From Bremerella sp. JC817 (lineage in GTDB: Bacteria; Planctomycetota; Planctomycetia; Pirellulales; Pirellulaceae), in NCBI RefSeq assembly GCF_040718835.1, contig NZ_JBFEFG010000281.1, positions 372,001 to 436,000 of the forward strand: a stretch of DNA of 64,000 nt, given 5' to 3'. The notes beneath the pieces were generated by a model. That model saw only the letters and a list, made by a program, of their open reading frames with translations, made no database searches and had not been told where the DNA came from. This document shows, piece by piece, positions 48,766 to 60,215 of this stretch; positions within the stretch are counted from its first letter, which is position 1, and every line of letters starts with the position of its first letter. The translations under genes and the position numbers were made by a program.

Positions 48766-50253
48766 TTAAACCGTGCTCACGAATTCTTCGATTGCCAGCC
48801 CAAGATAATGGATCTTCTTGCGAAGGCTGGTACGCGTAATTCCTAGCATACGGGCCGCCTTGGCCTGATTGCCAGATGTCTTTCGAAGAATAATCGTCAA
48901 AACGTGGCGTTCCATTTCCATTACCGAGTCGGAGTATAAGTCGTTGGACCCCGATTCGATCTTCTCTTGAATGAAGTCTTCCCAATCGCAAACGTGCGTT
49001 GCCAGCACATGGGCATCCAGCCCTTGATCTGATCTCGGCATATCGCGAAGGGCATTGCGCAGGTAATCCCCGGCAATTACGGTTCCCCGCGACTCGATCA
49101 AAGCCCGACGTAGTACACTCCGCAGTTCCGCCACATTGCCCGGCCAAGGGTAATCGGACAGAAGTCGCAGTGCTTCAGGAGAAGTTCGCACCGCCCCCGA
49201 TTGCGCAATACGTTCCACGCGACAAAACTGACCTACGAAGTGGTCGACCAATTTCGGCAAGTCGGCTCCACGTTCCCGGAGGGGTGGAATCCGAATCATG
49301 AACGCGTTCAGCAAGTAATAAAGGTCGTGACGAATCACCCCTTCTGCGGTCAAGCGTTCCGCATTCTTGCTGGATGTGAATAGCAGCGTCGTATTGACCG
49401 AAACAGGATCGTGCCCACCGACGCGTTCGAAGGTTTTGTCTTGGATGAAGCGAACCAGCTTGCTTTGCAGGGCCTGGGGAATCGCGGAGACCTCTTCCAG
49501 CATCACAGTTCCGCCATGGCACTGCTCGATCTTACCTATGCGTCGATCGACCGCACCTGGCAATGAATTGGGTTCGTGCCCGAACAGTTCGCTTTCGAGC
49601 CACTCGGAGTTGAAGTCGCTGCATACAACCTTGACGAATGGGCGATCTTTGCGGCGGCCATGCTGATAGATGGCCCGGGCCACGAGTTCTTTGCCCGTTC
49701 CGATTTCCCCTTCGATCAGCACTGGGACGTCGTGCGCTGCAGCGCGGCCAATCGCCTTGTAAACTTCCTGCATCTCGGGACATTGCCCGATCAGATGGTC
49801 CGCCCCGTCAATCATGGGATCGACCTGGGAAGGAAGTTGCACCGGCATGAGCATCAGCCGGCGGCTTTCCAGTGCTTGTTGGGTCTTCTCGGCGACCTTT
49901 TCCAACTGAAGTGGTTTCGAGAGGAAATCGAAGGCCCCCTGTCGCATCGCTTCGATGGCGAGATCGCTGGAGTTTCGAGCGGTTACGAAGAGCACCGGAA
50001 GCCGGGCATCAATTCGGTTTACCCGGCCGAGTATCTGCAGGCCTTCCCCATCCGGCAGCATATGATCCAATATGAGGACGTCGGGACGAAACTGCACAAG
50101 TTGCTGCAGACCATACGCACCCGTTTCGGCATGCTGGACCCGCACGTCTTCCTGGCTCAGTGCCGTACTGACTACCGTCGCTACGCTGGGATCGTCATCG
50201 ATCACCAGCACACGACGTTCACGTTTCGTCCCGAGATAATTTTGAGTTGTCAA
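48766..50253 (-). CDS. NtrC-family response regulator lacking the GAFTGA loop
   Basis: The 495-residue protein has a receiver with phospho-acceptor Asp 63 ([12 protein letters not shown]), an AAA domain with Walker A GEIGTGKE at 182-189, and a Fis-type helix-turn-helix at the end ([20 protein letters not shown]). The loop that contacts sigma-54 is normally GAFTGA; here residues 229-234 read NSLPGA. The Walker B stretch reads MLEEV instead of the usual LDE. It may therefore not open sigma-54 promoters itself, like other regulators without this motif. The start appears to be TTG at 50253; the next candidate is GTG at V15. The kinase gene follows by four bases. Confidence 0.9.
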   Translation of the reverse strand: MTTQNYLGTKRERRVLVIDDDPSVATVVSTALSQEDVRVQHAETGAYGLQQLVQFRPDVLILDHMLPDGEGLQILGRVNRIDARLPVLFVTARNSSDLAIEAMRQGAFDFLSKPLQLEKVAEKTQQALESRRLMLMPVQLPSQVDPMIDGADHLIGQCPEMQEVYKAIGRAAAHDVPVLIEGEIGTGKELVARAIYQHGRRKDRPFVKVVCSDFNSEWLESELFGHEPNSLPGAVDRRIGKIEQCHGGTVMLEEVSAIPQALQSKLVRFIQDKTFERVGGHDPVSVNTTLLFTSSKNAERLTAEGVIRHDLYYLLNAFMIRIPPLRERGADLPKLVDHFVGQFCRVERIAQSGAVRTSPEALRLLSDYPWPGNVAELRSVLRRALIESRGTVIAGDYLRNALRDMPRSDQGLDAHVLATHVCDWEDFIQEKIESGSNDLYSDSVMEMERHVLTIILRKTSGNQAKAARMLGITRTSLRKKIHYLGLAIEEFVSTV

Positions 50254-50318
50254 TGTGTCGTAGCGTCAAGGTATAGAGAGAGGTTCCGCCTGTCCGACTC
50301 AACCGATGCTCGACTGCA

Positions 50319-50334
50319 TGCAATTCATGTACCA
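50319..50334 (-). promoter_or_regulatory. Sigma-54-like promoter upstream of the regulator-kinase pair
   Basis: On the minus strand TGGTAC (50334-50329), five bases, then TTGCA (50323-50319). It differs from TGGCAC-N5-TTGC at one position and has correct spacing. A start near 50309 would leave a leader of about 55 bases before the TTG start codon. Confidence 0.55.
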
Positions 50335-50472
50335 GTACCGCTAACACCAAGGAAGGTGGTGCCCTATCCCTTGTGTATCACGTTACTTACGAAAGAAGGC
50401 GGATAAGCGCTAACCGATAATATTCAGCAATAGGCTTTTTTGCGCGCCGGAAATGCGTGCTTTTTAGGCACG

Positions 50473-50503
50473 AAAAAAGGGATGGCGATTCTAGCGCCAT
50501 CCC
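50473..50503 (-). terminator. Rho-independent terminator after the porin gene
   Basis: On the minus strand GGGATGGCG pairs with CGCCATCCC (50503-50495 with 50487-50479), loop about seven bases, followed by six T at 50478-50473. It ends the porin transcript before the regulator genes. Confidence 0.92.
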
Positions 50504-50536
50504 TCCTGCGAGGAAATCTGTTCTGCGACCGTTTTC

Positions 50537-52117
50537 TTAGAACCGCAGCGTGAACTGGGTGTAGAAGAAGTCGGCATTGCCGTCGTAGATCGCTGGATTC
50601 AAGGCATTCTGATCGCGGAAGTAGGTTCCGGTGAAGAAGTGCGAGTATCCAAAGATGATGTCCGAATGCGGCGTCAGTTGGCACTTTGCCATGAAGTCGA
50701 GTTCCTGACCGAGGTACCGCGAACCAGCTGGTGTAAAGCCAGGGTATGGAACGTTGGTCACGGTATAGGGAACGTCGCTGGTGTCTTGTCGGTTGAACAC
50801 GTGCCACCAGGCGATCAGTGTCCACGGCTCGCATGGTTTGGCGGTCAATTGAACGTTGAAGTCCTCGATATTGCGGCGAGCGAACAAGTCCATCCAACCC
50901 AGGTAGGCGTGCCCCAGCGGGAACAACTGATCGAAGCCGTTGCCAATGATCGAGTCACCCGAAGCCCAGTCGTAATAAACCATCACTTTTGGTTTCCAGG
51001 CCACTTCCTGGAACTGGTGACCAAGCCCGATGGTGAAGAACCCGGCGTCGTGGTCGGCGCCCTGGTATTCACCTGTCTGGTAAGCACCTTCCATTTCGTA
51101 TAGCAAAAAGCCCTTTTCACCAATCACGCGGCTACCCAGAGTCTGGTAGCGGAACGGCGACGAGTTGTTTTCGTAGCCGAGCCAGTAAAGATCGATGTTC
51201 CCCAGTTCGCTCTTCTTATACGTCGAGTAGATCCCGTAAAACGACTGATCCTGGTTGGTTGAGTCCCAGTCGTACAGCGATTTGCGAATGGGTCGGGTCA
51301 GGAAGCCATCGATATCCCAGGCATCGCTGCGATAGTACAACTTCAAACCGTCGAATCGACGACGAATGTTGGCCCAGTCCAGCGGCGAAACCAAACGCTG
51401 GCTACCGTACAAAAGCTCTTGCCGGCCGAATCGACCGTACAGCGTTCCGTTGCCCGACTCCAACAGCTTGGTGTCGACAAACATGTTCTGCAATTCCCAG
51501 TAGTTTTCGTCGATCGGGCGTGGTGGCGCCGTTTCGTACTGGCTGATTGCGTGCAGCATTTCCGCGTAAACACGGATATTGTCGTTCACCTGATAGTTGG
51601 CATACAAGCGAAGGCGTTGCAGCAGAAAATCGTCGTCGACGCCGTTCAGGTACGGCTTCATGTTTTGTTCGTGGTGATATCGAGCACGGTATTCACCGCC
51701 GATATCGAGATAGCCGCAGTCGCCGACGCACATCCGCTTCAGGTCTTCGCCGAGCAGGCACCCGTCATAGCAGGGATCGCAGAGATACGAGAAGTCGTTG
51801 TCGAAGAACAGCGGCTTGTATGCATTCGCTGCCTTCTTCTTCAACTCGGCCATCTTTTTGGCGTCGCAGACGGGCGCTGCCATTTCCATGGAATTGGCGA
51901 CGTCCGCATATTCCATGTTGTAACTAGTTGTTTCCGTCGGTACGGGCGGCAGCATGTCAGACGGCGATATCTCGTCGTCTGTCACGAAGGTAACTGGTGC
52001 ATACTGAACCGGTACCGAGTTCGTCGGTACTAATTCCTGGGCATGCAGCACCAGTGGTGTTCCCCCGCCGAAGCAGACCGCAAGTGCAGCCAGCCACGAG
52101 GTGATCGAGTGGGTCAT
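50537..52117 (-). CDS. Outer-membrane porin (alginate-export-like), next to nitrate genes
   Basis: The start at 52117 follows AAGGAAC and gives 526 residues with a signal peptide (ITSWLAALAVCFGGGTPLVL). The C-terminal 380 residues are a beta-barrel with alternating aromatic residues, ending FFYTQFTLRF with the terminal Phe of outer-membrane proteins. It resembles the alginate export (PF13372) family. Before the barrel is a segment with many cysteines (LCDPCYDGC, then RMCVGDCGY, about residues 115-140), unusual for a porin and possibly metal-binding or disulfide-linked. It is transcribed divergently from the nitrate operon and may let nitrate or other anions enter the periplasm. Confidence 0.85.
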   Translation of the reverse strand: MTHSITSWLAALAVCFGGGTPLVLHAQELVPTNSVPVQYAPVTFVTDDEISPSDMLPPVPTETTSYNMEYADVANSMEMAAPVCDAKKMAELKKKAANAYKPLFFDNDFSYLCDPCYDGCLLGEDLKRMCVGDCGYLDIGGEYRARYHHEQNMKPYLNGVDDDFLLQRLRLYANYQVNDNIRVYAEMLHAISQYETAPPRPIDENYWELQNMFVDTKLLESGNGTLYGRFGRQELLYGSQRLVSPLDWANIRRRFDGLKLYYRSDAWDIDGFLTRPIRKSLYDWDSTNQDQSFYGIYSTYKKSELGNIDLYWLGYENNSSPFRYQTLGSRVIGEKGFLLYEMEGAYQTGEYQGADHDAGFFTIGLGHQFQEVAWKPKVMVYYDWASGDSIIGNGFDQLFPLGHAYLGWMDLFARRNIEDFNVQLTAKPCEPWTLIAWWHVFNRQDTSDVPYTVTNVPYPGFTPAGSRYLGQELDFMAKCQLTPHSDIIFGYSHFFTGTYFRDQNALNPAIYDGNADFFYTQFTLRF

Positions 52118-52575
52118 GAGTCGTTGTTCCTTCAACGCCTGGTCATCCGTGGGTCGGTCCAATTCGTGGGGTATTGCTGCTTTCGGTCGCCAGCAACCAG
52201 GTTCTTCAGGGGATTTGGGCAGGATACTGGAATTGCGGTTCCGGGGAGGTCTGTTGAGCGAAAGGTGACCGCATGTGGCGCGAGAATGGTCGCCATCCTG
52301 GGGATACCGCGTAAATAGTGCGCTTGCTGTTTGCCGGATCTGCTGATCTGTCTTGCAGTTCGATCGGGCCATTCTTTGACCGGTCGTCGGAACCCAAACA
52401 CCTGTAAGTTGTTGCTCAAGCTCGAGTTGAGTAGTGGTCAAATATTTTTGGCACAGTCGTTGCGTTTTTAAATAACGACCGCGTCACCCTGGTGCGATGG
52501 CGCCCTCCCACGCTCTCCACCATTCATCGAAACGATTGCCCCGTTTTGGAACCACCAATCACTCAGGAATCGAGC
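52118..52575. other. Divergent control region between porin and nitrate operon
   Basis: This 458-base region separates the two transcription units. It contains the sigma-54 promoter for the plus strand (52449-52463) and an imperfect inverted repeat at 52415-52431 (CTCAA-7-TTGAG), about 50 bases upstream of the predicted start point. I could not find a matching sigma-54 element for the porin. Other activator sites are expected here but cannot be named. Confidence 0.5.
52449..52463 (+). promoter_or_regulatory. Sigma-54 (RpoN) promoter of the nitrate operon
   Basis: TGGCAC at 52449-52454, five bases (AGTCG), TTGC at 52460-52463: an exact match to the consensus -24/-12 element. Transcription would start near 52475, about 100 bases before the binding-protein gene. 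Sigma-54 promoters need an enhancer-binding activator and are typical for nitrogen genes. Confidence 0.85.
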
Positions 52576-54075
52576 ATGAACTGGATCGGAAACTGGAAAC
52601 GCCACTTTGTGGCTGCTTGCGTGATCGCCGTGGTTGCCTTTGTTGGTTGCAGCAAGGCTACCTCTTCGGGCCCCAGCCTTGACGAACTTGATCTCAGTTC
52701 GTTGGCTGCGACCGCTCCTGCCTCAGCTTCAGGAGATAACACCCAGTCGACGGAAACAAAGACCACTGAGACATTCGCTTCCACGGTGGGGGCTCCGGAA
52801 AAGGTCAACTTGAAGCTCGGCTTTATCAAGCTGACCGACTGTGCTCCGCTGGTCATTGCTCGCGAGAAAGGCTTCTTTGCCGACGAAGGTCTGCAGGTCG
52901 ATGTCGAAGCCCAGCCGAACTGGAAGACACTGCTCGATCGCGTCATCAATGGCGAACTCGACGGTGCGCACATGCTTTCGGGTCAGCCAATCGCTGCCAC
53001 CATTGGCATCGGGACAGAAGCCCACATCGTCACCGCCTACACCTTGGACTTGAACGGCAACGGCATCACCGTCTCGAACAACATCTGGCAACAGATGCAA
53101 GAGAACGACCCAAAGCTGAAGAGCCCAACTCCTCCGCACCCGATTTCAGCCGACTCGCTGCGTCCCGTGGTAGAAGACTATAAAGCCAGCGGAACGCCGC
53201 TGAAGATGGGCATGGTCTTTCCAGTTTCGACGCACAACTACGAAATGCGTTATTGGCTCGCTGCCTCCGGCATTCACCCCGGCATGTACACCGAGACCGA
53301 CACCGTTGGCGAAACCAATGCGGACGTGCTGCTCTCGGTGACGCCCCCTCCGATGATGCCCACGGTTCTGGAAGCTGGCAACATTCAAGGTTACTGCGTC
53401 GGTGAACCTTGGAACCAGCAAGCCGTCGCCAAAGGCATTGGCGTTCCGGTCACTACCAACTACGACATCTGGAAGAACAATCCAGAAAAGGTCTTTGGCG
53501 TGACCAAATACTGGAACGATGAAAACCCCAACACGCACATCGCCGTGGTCAAAGCGTTGATCCGCGCAGGCAAGTGGCTGGACGAAACCGACGCCGATGG
53601 CAATTTCGTCAATCGTGAAGAAGCGTGCCGCATTTTGGCCAAGCCTAACTATGTCGGGGCCGACTACAACGTGATCAAGAACTCGATGACCGGCTTCTTC
53701 TACTTCCAGAAGTCGGACAAGCGTCCGATGCCCGACTTCAATGTCTTTTTCAAGTACCACTGCTCGTACCCTTGGTACAGCGACGGTGTCTGGTTTTTGA
53801 CGCAGATGCGTCGCTGGGGACAAATCACCGAGCCCAAGCCGGCCGAGTGGTATCACGAGACCGCGAAGAAAATCTATCGCCCCGACATCTACCGTCAGGC
53901 CGCAACGGCCCTGGTGGCTTCCGGCCAACTGACCGAGGACGAAATTCCTTCGCCCGAGACCGATGGCTATAAGCCTCCGACGGAAAAGGGTGACTTTATC
54001 GATGGGGTCATCTACGACGGGCACGACCCGATTGGCTATCTCAACGCCCACTCGATTGGCAACAAAGACCGCTAA
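52576..54075 (+). CDS. nrtA: Nitrate/nitrite ABC transporter, substrate-binding lipoprotein (NrtA-like)
   Basis: The start at 52576, with AGGA upstream, gives a 499-residue lipoprotein (lipobox VAFVGC, Cys 25). After a Ser/Thr-rich linker of about 50 residues comes the NrtA/CmpA fold: [22 protein letters not shown], the [14 protein letters not shown] segment, SGIHPGMY, and GEPWNQQAV. In the family these residues bind nitrate or nitrite and bicarbonate. It is anchored on the outer face of the inner membrane and feeds the permease encoded next. The 102-base spacer to that gene contains a stem-loop that may lower the amount of permease relative to binding protein. Confidence 0.92.
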   Translation: MNWIGNWKRHFVAACVIAVVAFVGCSKATSSGPSLDELDLSSLAATAPASASGDNTQSTETKTTETFASTVGAPEKVNLKLGFIKLTDCAPLVIAREKGFFADEGLQVDVEAQPNWKTLLDRVINGELDGAHMLSGQPIAATIGIGTEAHIVTAYTLDLNGNGITVSNNIWQQMQENDPKLKSPTPPHPISADSLRPVVEDYKASGTPLKMGMVFPVSTHNYEMRYWLAASGIHPGMYTETDTVGETNADVLLSVTPPPMMPTVLEAGNIQGYCVGEPWNQQAVAKGIGVPVTTNYDIWKNNPEKVFGVTKYWNDENPNTHIAVVKALIRAGKWLDETDADGNFVNREEACRILAKPNYVGADYNVIKNSMTGFFYFQKSDKRPMPDFNVFFKYHCSYPWYSDGVWFLTQMRRWGQITEPKPAEWYHETAKKIYRPDIYRQAATALVASGQLTEDEIPSPETDGYKPPTEKGDFIDGVIYDGHDPIGYLNAHSIGNKDR

Positions 54076-54083
54076 CTCGCGTA

Positions 54084-54126
54084 GTGGGGTGGCCGGGGGA
54101 GGCGTAGGCGGGAGCCACCTCCGGCC
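54084..54126 (+). other. Stem-loop between nrtA and the permease gene
   Basis: GGCCGG (54091-54096) and AGG (54100-54102) pair with CCT and CCGGCC (54118-54126) with a three-base bulge; flanking GTGG/CCAC may add pairs. It has no T-run, so RNA processing or stabilisation of the upstream message is more likely than termination. Confidence 0.5.
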
Positions 54127-54177
54127 CGTTTCCGCTGAGATCGGATCGCACCAAAACAAACTCACGAAAGACCTCGA

Positions 54178-55881
<1,704 letters not shown>

Positions 55882-55921
55882 CCCAATGATTGCCAACGTC
55901 ATACCTAAAGGAAAACGCCCT

Positions 55922-56767
55922 ATGGCAATCCTGGAACTCGATAACGCTACGGTTGGCTTCGGTGAGTCGCATCGCCGATACACGGTGCTCGAAGGAGCCA
56001 ACCTTCAAGTTCACGAAAACGAATTCGTCGCGATCATCGGCTTCTCCGGTTCGGGAAAGTCGACCCTCATCTCCCTCTTGGGCGGGCTCGTGATGCCTGA
56101 TGAAGGAGCAGCCCGCTTCAAAGGGCAGCAGATGAACGGACCTGGTCCCGATCGTGGCATTGTTTTTCAGAATTATTCGCTGCTTCCCTGGCTGACCGTT
56201 CATGGCAACATCGAACTGGCCGTGAAGCAAGTCTTTCCGAAGATGTCGCGGAGCGAACGGCGGGATTACATCCAACACTACATTGATATGGTCAGCTTGA
56301 CCGGCAGCGAAGGCAAACGCCCTTCAGAGCTATCGGGTGGGATGCGGCAACGCCTCTCGCTGGCACGTACTTTGTCGATGCAACCCGAGGTGCTGCTGTT
56401 GGACGAACCGCTGAGTGCGTTGGATGCCCTCACGCGGAGCGTGCTGCAAGACGAGATCATTCGCTTGTGGGAAGAAGACCGTCGCACGGTCGTGATGGTG
56501 ACCAACGATGTGGACGAAGCCGTCTTGATGGCGGACCGGATCGTACCTCTCACACCAGGCCCTGCGGCCACGCTCGGCCGCGAGTTCCCGGTGACGCTCG
56601 ATCGTCCTCGCGATCGAACGACCTTGAACTTCAATCCAGAGTTCAAAAAGCTGCGTAACGAAATCACGCGTTACATGATGGCGATCAACGAAGAAGCGAA
56701 GCAGTTGCGTGTCGCTTCCGAGCTGGTTCTGCCAGATGTGGAACCGATCCGAATCGGCGTCGCCTAA
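55922..56767 (+). CDS. nrtC: Nitrate ABC transporter ATP-binding protein, first of two (H-loop Asn)
   Basis: From the ATG at 55922, with AAAGGA upstream, the product is 281 residues. It has Walker [10 protein letters not shown] at 40-48, Q-loop ([10 protein letters not shown]), the signature LSGGMRQR, Walker B VLLLDEP and D-loop. The switch motif normally reads VTHD; here it is VTND with Asn at about 195, so the catalytic-site histidine is missing. The last 80 residues form the C-terminal part, but it lacks the NrtA-like extension of cyanobacterial NrtC. It should pair with the second ATPase and sit under the permease. The permease stop is 40 bases upstream. Confidence 0.92.
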   Translation: MAILELDNATVGFGESHRRYTVLEGANLQVHENEFVAIIGFSGSGKSTLISLLGGLVMPDEGAARFKGQQMNGPGPDRGIVFQNYSLLPWLTVHGNIELAVKQVFPKMSRSERRDYIQHYIDMVSLTGSEGKRPSELSGGMRQRLSLARTLSMQPEVLLLDEPLSALDALTRSVLQDEIIRLWEEDRRTVVMVTNDVDEAVLMADRIVPLTPGPAATLGREFPVTLDRPRDRTTLNFNPEFKKLRNEITRYMMAINEEAKQLRVASELVLPDVEPIRIGVA

Positions 56768-56787
56768 CTCACACTGAAGGAATCCTG

Positions 56788-57693
56788 ATGTCGCAAGAGA
56801 ACCGCTTCGTCGAAATGTACCGCCTCGTTAAGGCATACCCCAATCCGTTCGGCGACGATGTGAAAGTCGTCGATGGCTTCAACCTGATCTTGAAGAAGGG
56901 AGAAGTCGTCAGCCTGATTGGTCACTCGGGATGCGGCAAGTCGACCGTGCTGACCATGGTATCGGGCCTCAATCCGATTAGCTCAGGCAGCGTGGTGGTG
57001 GCGGGCAAAGAAATCTCGGGGCCAGGTCCGGACCGAAGCGTGGTGTTTCAAGCACCATGCCTGTTGCCCTGGATGACGGCGATCCAAAACGTACGCATGG
57101 GGGTCGACCGTGTTTACCCACATGCTACGCGAAACGAACGCCGCCAGATCTGTGAGTACTACCTGAGTATCGTCGGTCTGGCCGATTCGATGGACAAGTA
57201 TCCTCGCGAGATGTCGGGCGGCATGCAGCAGCGTGTCGGCATCGCTCGGGCCATCGCCTTGAAGCCGAATATGCTTCTTTTGGACGAACCGTTTGGCCGT
57301 CTCGATTCGCTCACGCGGATGGAACTGCAAGATGTCATTTTGAAAATCCTCGACAAAGAGAAGATCACCACGATGCTGGTGACGCATGACGTCGACGAAG
57401 CAATCTACATGGCCGACCGCATCTGCATGATGACCAACGGCCCAGCCGCCAAGGTGGGTCAGGTCCTGGAACTCCCTTTGCCACGCCCTCGTAACCGGGC
57501 CGAAACCTTAGAGCATCCGCTTTATTACGAACTGCGTGGTTCGCTGGTCTCGTTCCTGGAAGAGCAAGAACGGCACAAGCATCACAAAGCCAAGAAGCCA
57601 GAAGCCGAACAACCGGCCCCTGGCCTTACCGTCACGATCGCCGACGACGAAGAGACGTCGGATGTCTCCAGCAACGTCACCGCCAACGCTTAA
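56788..57693 (+). CDS. nrtD: Nitrate ABC transporter ATP-binding protein, second of two
   Basis: The 301-residue ATPase has the complete set of motifs: Walker [11 protein letters not shown]-loop [10 protein letters not shown], signature MSGGMQQR, Walker B MLLLDEP and an intact switch VTHD. A charged, histidine- and glutamate-rich tail of about 45 residues follows the core ([17 protein letters not shown]). It is 20 bases from the first ATPase gene, and the ATG has GAAGGA upstream. Together they probably form a heterodimer in which only one site has the switch histidine. Confidence 0.93.
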   Translation: MSQENRFVEMYRLVKAYPNPFGDDVKVVDGFNLILKKGEVVSLIGHSGCGKSTVLTMVSGLNPISSGSVVVAGKEISGPGPDRSVVFQAPCLLPWMTAIQNVRMGVDRVYPHATRNERRQICEYYLSIVGLADSMDKYPREMSGGMQQRVGIARAIALKPNMLLLDEPFGRLDSLTRMELQDVILKILDKEKITTMLVTHDVDEAIYMADRICMMTNGPAAKVGQVLELPLPRPRNRAETLEHPLYYELRGSLVSFLEEQERHKHHKAKKPEAEQPAPGLTVTIADDEETSDVSSNVTANA

Positions 57694-57716
57694 TGCTGTA
57701 AAGGATGGAACTTAGC

Positions 57717-58580
57717 ATGACATCGACGATCGCACCTACCATCGTGGCCAACACCACAGTTTGGATCTACGACGAAACGGCCGGCGGCCTCGTTGCCTCG
57801 GCTGGTTTTCCCGATATGCCTGCGGGCGCGCTGCATCACGACTTCGTTATGGCAGCCGTCGCCGAGCGAAGAGCCATGGTTCGAAGCGTCAGCGACGATA
57901 CCCTCGAAATCGCCATGCCGCTGCTACTGACCGGCGAAGCGGCCGGGGCGGTCTTGTTTACCGTGCACACGCCACCGGAATGCAAGATCGCAATCGAGAT
58001 CTGGACGCGAACCGAACGCGACGAACTCGGTCTGCATCAATCGGTCTATCGCGGACTCGAGCGTTTTGAACGCATCAGTCCCTACGTCAAATTCCCTCGT
58101 GGATCCGGCCTTCCCGGCGAAACCTGGGACGATCGCAAGTCGCGAATCATCGCTCGGCTCGATCAATCCAAAGCGTTCATGCGTGCCGCTGGTGCTCGTG
58201 AAGAAGGCTTGCGTTATGGCCTGGGCATCCCGGTCATGGCAACCGAACATGAACTCGACTCGGTGCTGGTGATCTTGAGCACGGTCGACTTTCCGTTCCA
58301 ACAGGCGATGGAAACCTGGGTTCCCAATGCCGACCAAACCGAACTGTCGCGGGTTCAGACTTCCTACGCGGAAGGCATCAAACCTTCCGAACGTGATCAG
58401 GTCGCTTACGGCGAAGGGCTGATTGGCCAATGCTTCGCCTCGCGGATTCCTCAGCTAACAACCAGCGCCGACGAAGACGCATCACTCGGCCCCATCTTCG
58501 ACCAGGGTGCTCGATTCGCCTTGGCCCTTCCAGTTTTCAATGGTGATCGTCTGGTTCAAATCGTCACGCTGTTCGTTTAA
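57717..58580 (+). CDS. GAF-domain protein within the nitrate operon
   Basis: From the ATG at 57717 (AAGGA upstream) the product is 287 residues. It appears to hold two GAF-like domains, the first about 10-95 and the second about 110-287 with GSGLPGETW, YGLGIPVMATEHELDSVLVILS and a late GEGLIGQCFASRIPQLT. There is no kinase, helix-turn-helix or membrane segment. GAF domains bind small ligands such as nitrate, nitric oxide, cyclic nucleotides or hemes. Position in the operon suggests that it senses nitrogen status or a cofactor state and acts on another protein. This is inference. Confidence 0.75.
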   Translation: MTSTIAPTIVANTTVWIYDETAGGLVASAGFPDMPAGALHHDFVMAAVAERRAMVRSVSDDTLEIAMPLLLTGEAAGAVLFTVHTPPECKIAIEIWTRTERDELGLHQSVYRGLERFERISPYVKFPRGSGLPGETWDDRKSRIIARLDQSKAFMRAAGAREEGLRYGLGIPVMATEHELDSVLVILSTVDFPFQQAMETWVPNADQTELSRVQTSYAEGIKPSERDQVAYGEGLIGQCFASRIPQLTTSADEDASLGPIFDQGARFALALPVFNGDRLVQIVTLFV

Positions 58581-58594
58581 TAGAAGCGAGTCCT

Positions 58595-60205
58595 ATGGCC
58601 ATCGCCGACCAAAACTCGACATCTCAGCTCTCGTCAGGATTCGACCTGGTCGAGATGCTGCTTTCGGAACAGCAAGACCTGACGGCAGTCCAGCGATTTT
58701 CGCAGCGCCACGCTCAACATAGCGATCCCCTGCTCGCGCCGACCTATCGCGAACTGATCCCGCTCAGTGAACCAGGTGCTGGCGAGCAGTATGCGTTTGA
58801 AGTCGACCTGGACGCCTGCTCTGGCTGCAAAGCGTGTGTTGTCGCCTGCCATAACATGAACGGCCTGGAAGAGTCCGAAACATGGCGTCGCGTTGGCATG
58901 CTGCAAAGCTTGATGCCGACGTCGCCTGCCGTTCAGCATGTGACGACGGCCTGTCATCACTGCGTCGAGCCGGGGTGCATGCTCGGTTGCCCGGTGCAAG
59001 CGTACGAAAAAGATCCTCAGCTCGGTATCGTCGTTCATCTCGACGACCAATGCATCGGCTGCAAGTATTGCACTTTGATGTGCCCATACGATGTCCCGAA
59101 GTTCAGCGAATCGAAGGGGATCGTCCGTAAATGCGACATGTGTCGGCATCGACTGGCGGAAGGAGAAGCTCCGGCCTGCGTGCAGTCGTGTCCGAACGCC
59201 GCGATCAAAATCACCGTTGTTGCTCAGGATGCCATCGCCGCCGAGGCTTCTGAAGGAACGTTCCTGCGCGGAGCCGCGAACCCTCGGATCACCAAGCCAA
59301 CGACCCGTTACATTGGCAAGAACCGTTTAAGCGAAGCGATGTTCTCGGCGGGCGTACAAGAGGTTCTCCCGAATCATACTCACTTGCCGTTAGTTGGCCT
59401 GCTGACTTTAACCCAAGCCGCCCTGGGCATGCTGATCGCCAGCGTTGCCGTACAGTTCTTCTTCGGTAGTGCCGTTACCAGTGCCATCTTGGCGACGATC
59501 GCCGCTGTGATTGGCCTGGCGGCTTCCGGGGCTCACCTCGGCCGACCGATGTATGGGTTCCGTGTGTTCCTAGGTTTGCGAACCTCCTGGCTCAGCCGCG
59601 AAGCGGTCTTGATGCCTGGCTTCGCCGGGCCATTGGTCGGCTATGCGGCGTCATACTTCGTACCCATGCTCGAACCGTTTCGACTGATGATGGGACTTGC
59701 CGCAATCGGCGGCGGGATGATCACGATCTTTTGTTCGGCGATGATTTACATCGTCACCCGTCGACCGTTCTGGAAAGAGTCGCTCACGTTCGCCAAGTTC
59801 GGCACCACGATCGTCCTGGGCGGGTTCGCCGCCGCGAGCCTCGAAGGAACGATCCACGCTAGTTCGTTCATCATCGGGACGATCGCAGCCACCATCCTGG
59901 TAACGATGGCCCGTCTGGCATTGGAATATCAGTTGTGCTCGCAGGTCGCAAAGCCGCTGACCGATCCGCTGGCCCGTTCGGCTTACTTGATCCTGGGGCC
60001 CTTGAAAGGACTCGGCTGGAGCCGCGTTAGTTTGTGGGCCATCGGGGGCATCGTTCTGCCGGCGATCCTAGCGCTGACCAGCGGCCCCGTTTCGATCGCG
60101 ATCGCCGGGCTGTCGCTGGCAAGCCTGGTTGCGGCGGAACTGATCGATCGGGCGTTGTATTTCGCCGCGGAATCGACCCCTGCCATGCCCAATTTGCCGA
60201 AGTAG
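58595..60205 (+). CDS. DmsB-DmsC fusion: four-cluster ferredoxin plus membrane anchor
   Basis: The 536-residue protein joins two subunits usually made separately. Residues 60-205 have 16 cysteines in four groups (75-85, 120-132, 153-163, 180-199), the layout of DmsB/NrfC proteins with four [4Fe-4S] clusters. Residues 250-520 form about eight membrane helices with the DmsC signature HLGRPMYGF and SWLSREAV, so the protein should take electrons from quinol. There is no Tat signal, so the clusters should lie on the cytoplasmic side. The next gene is a molybdenum nitrate reductase, 10 bases downstream, its likely acceptor. Confidence 0.92.
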   Translation: MAIADQNSTSQLSSGFDLVEMLLSEQQDLTAVQRFSQRHAQHSDPLLAPTYRELIPLSEPGAGEQYAFEVDLDACSGCKACVVACHNMNGLEESETWRRVGMLQSLMPTSPAVQHVTTACHHCVEPGCMLGCPVQAYEKDPQLGIVVHLDDQCIGCKYCTLMCPYDVPKFSESKGIVRKCDMCRHRLAEGEAPACVQSCPNAAIKITVVAQDAIAAEASEGTFLRGAANPRITKPTTRYIGKNRLSEAMFSAGVQEVLPNHTHLPLVGLLTLTQAALGMLIASVAVQFFFGSAVTSAILATIAAVIGLAASGAHLGRPMYGFRVFLGLRTSWLSREAVLMPGFAGPLVGYAASYFVPMLEPFRLMMGLAAIGGGMITIFCSAMIYIVTRRPFWKESLTFAKFGTTIVLGGFAAASLEGTIHASSFIIGTIAATILVTMARLALEYQLCSQVAKPLTDPLARSAYLILGPLKGLGWSRVSLWAIGGIVLPAILALTSGPVSIAIAGLSLASLVAAELIDRALYFAAESTPAMPNLPK

Positions 60206-60215
60206 GAGAAGGCAC

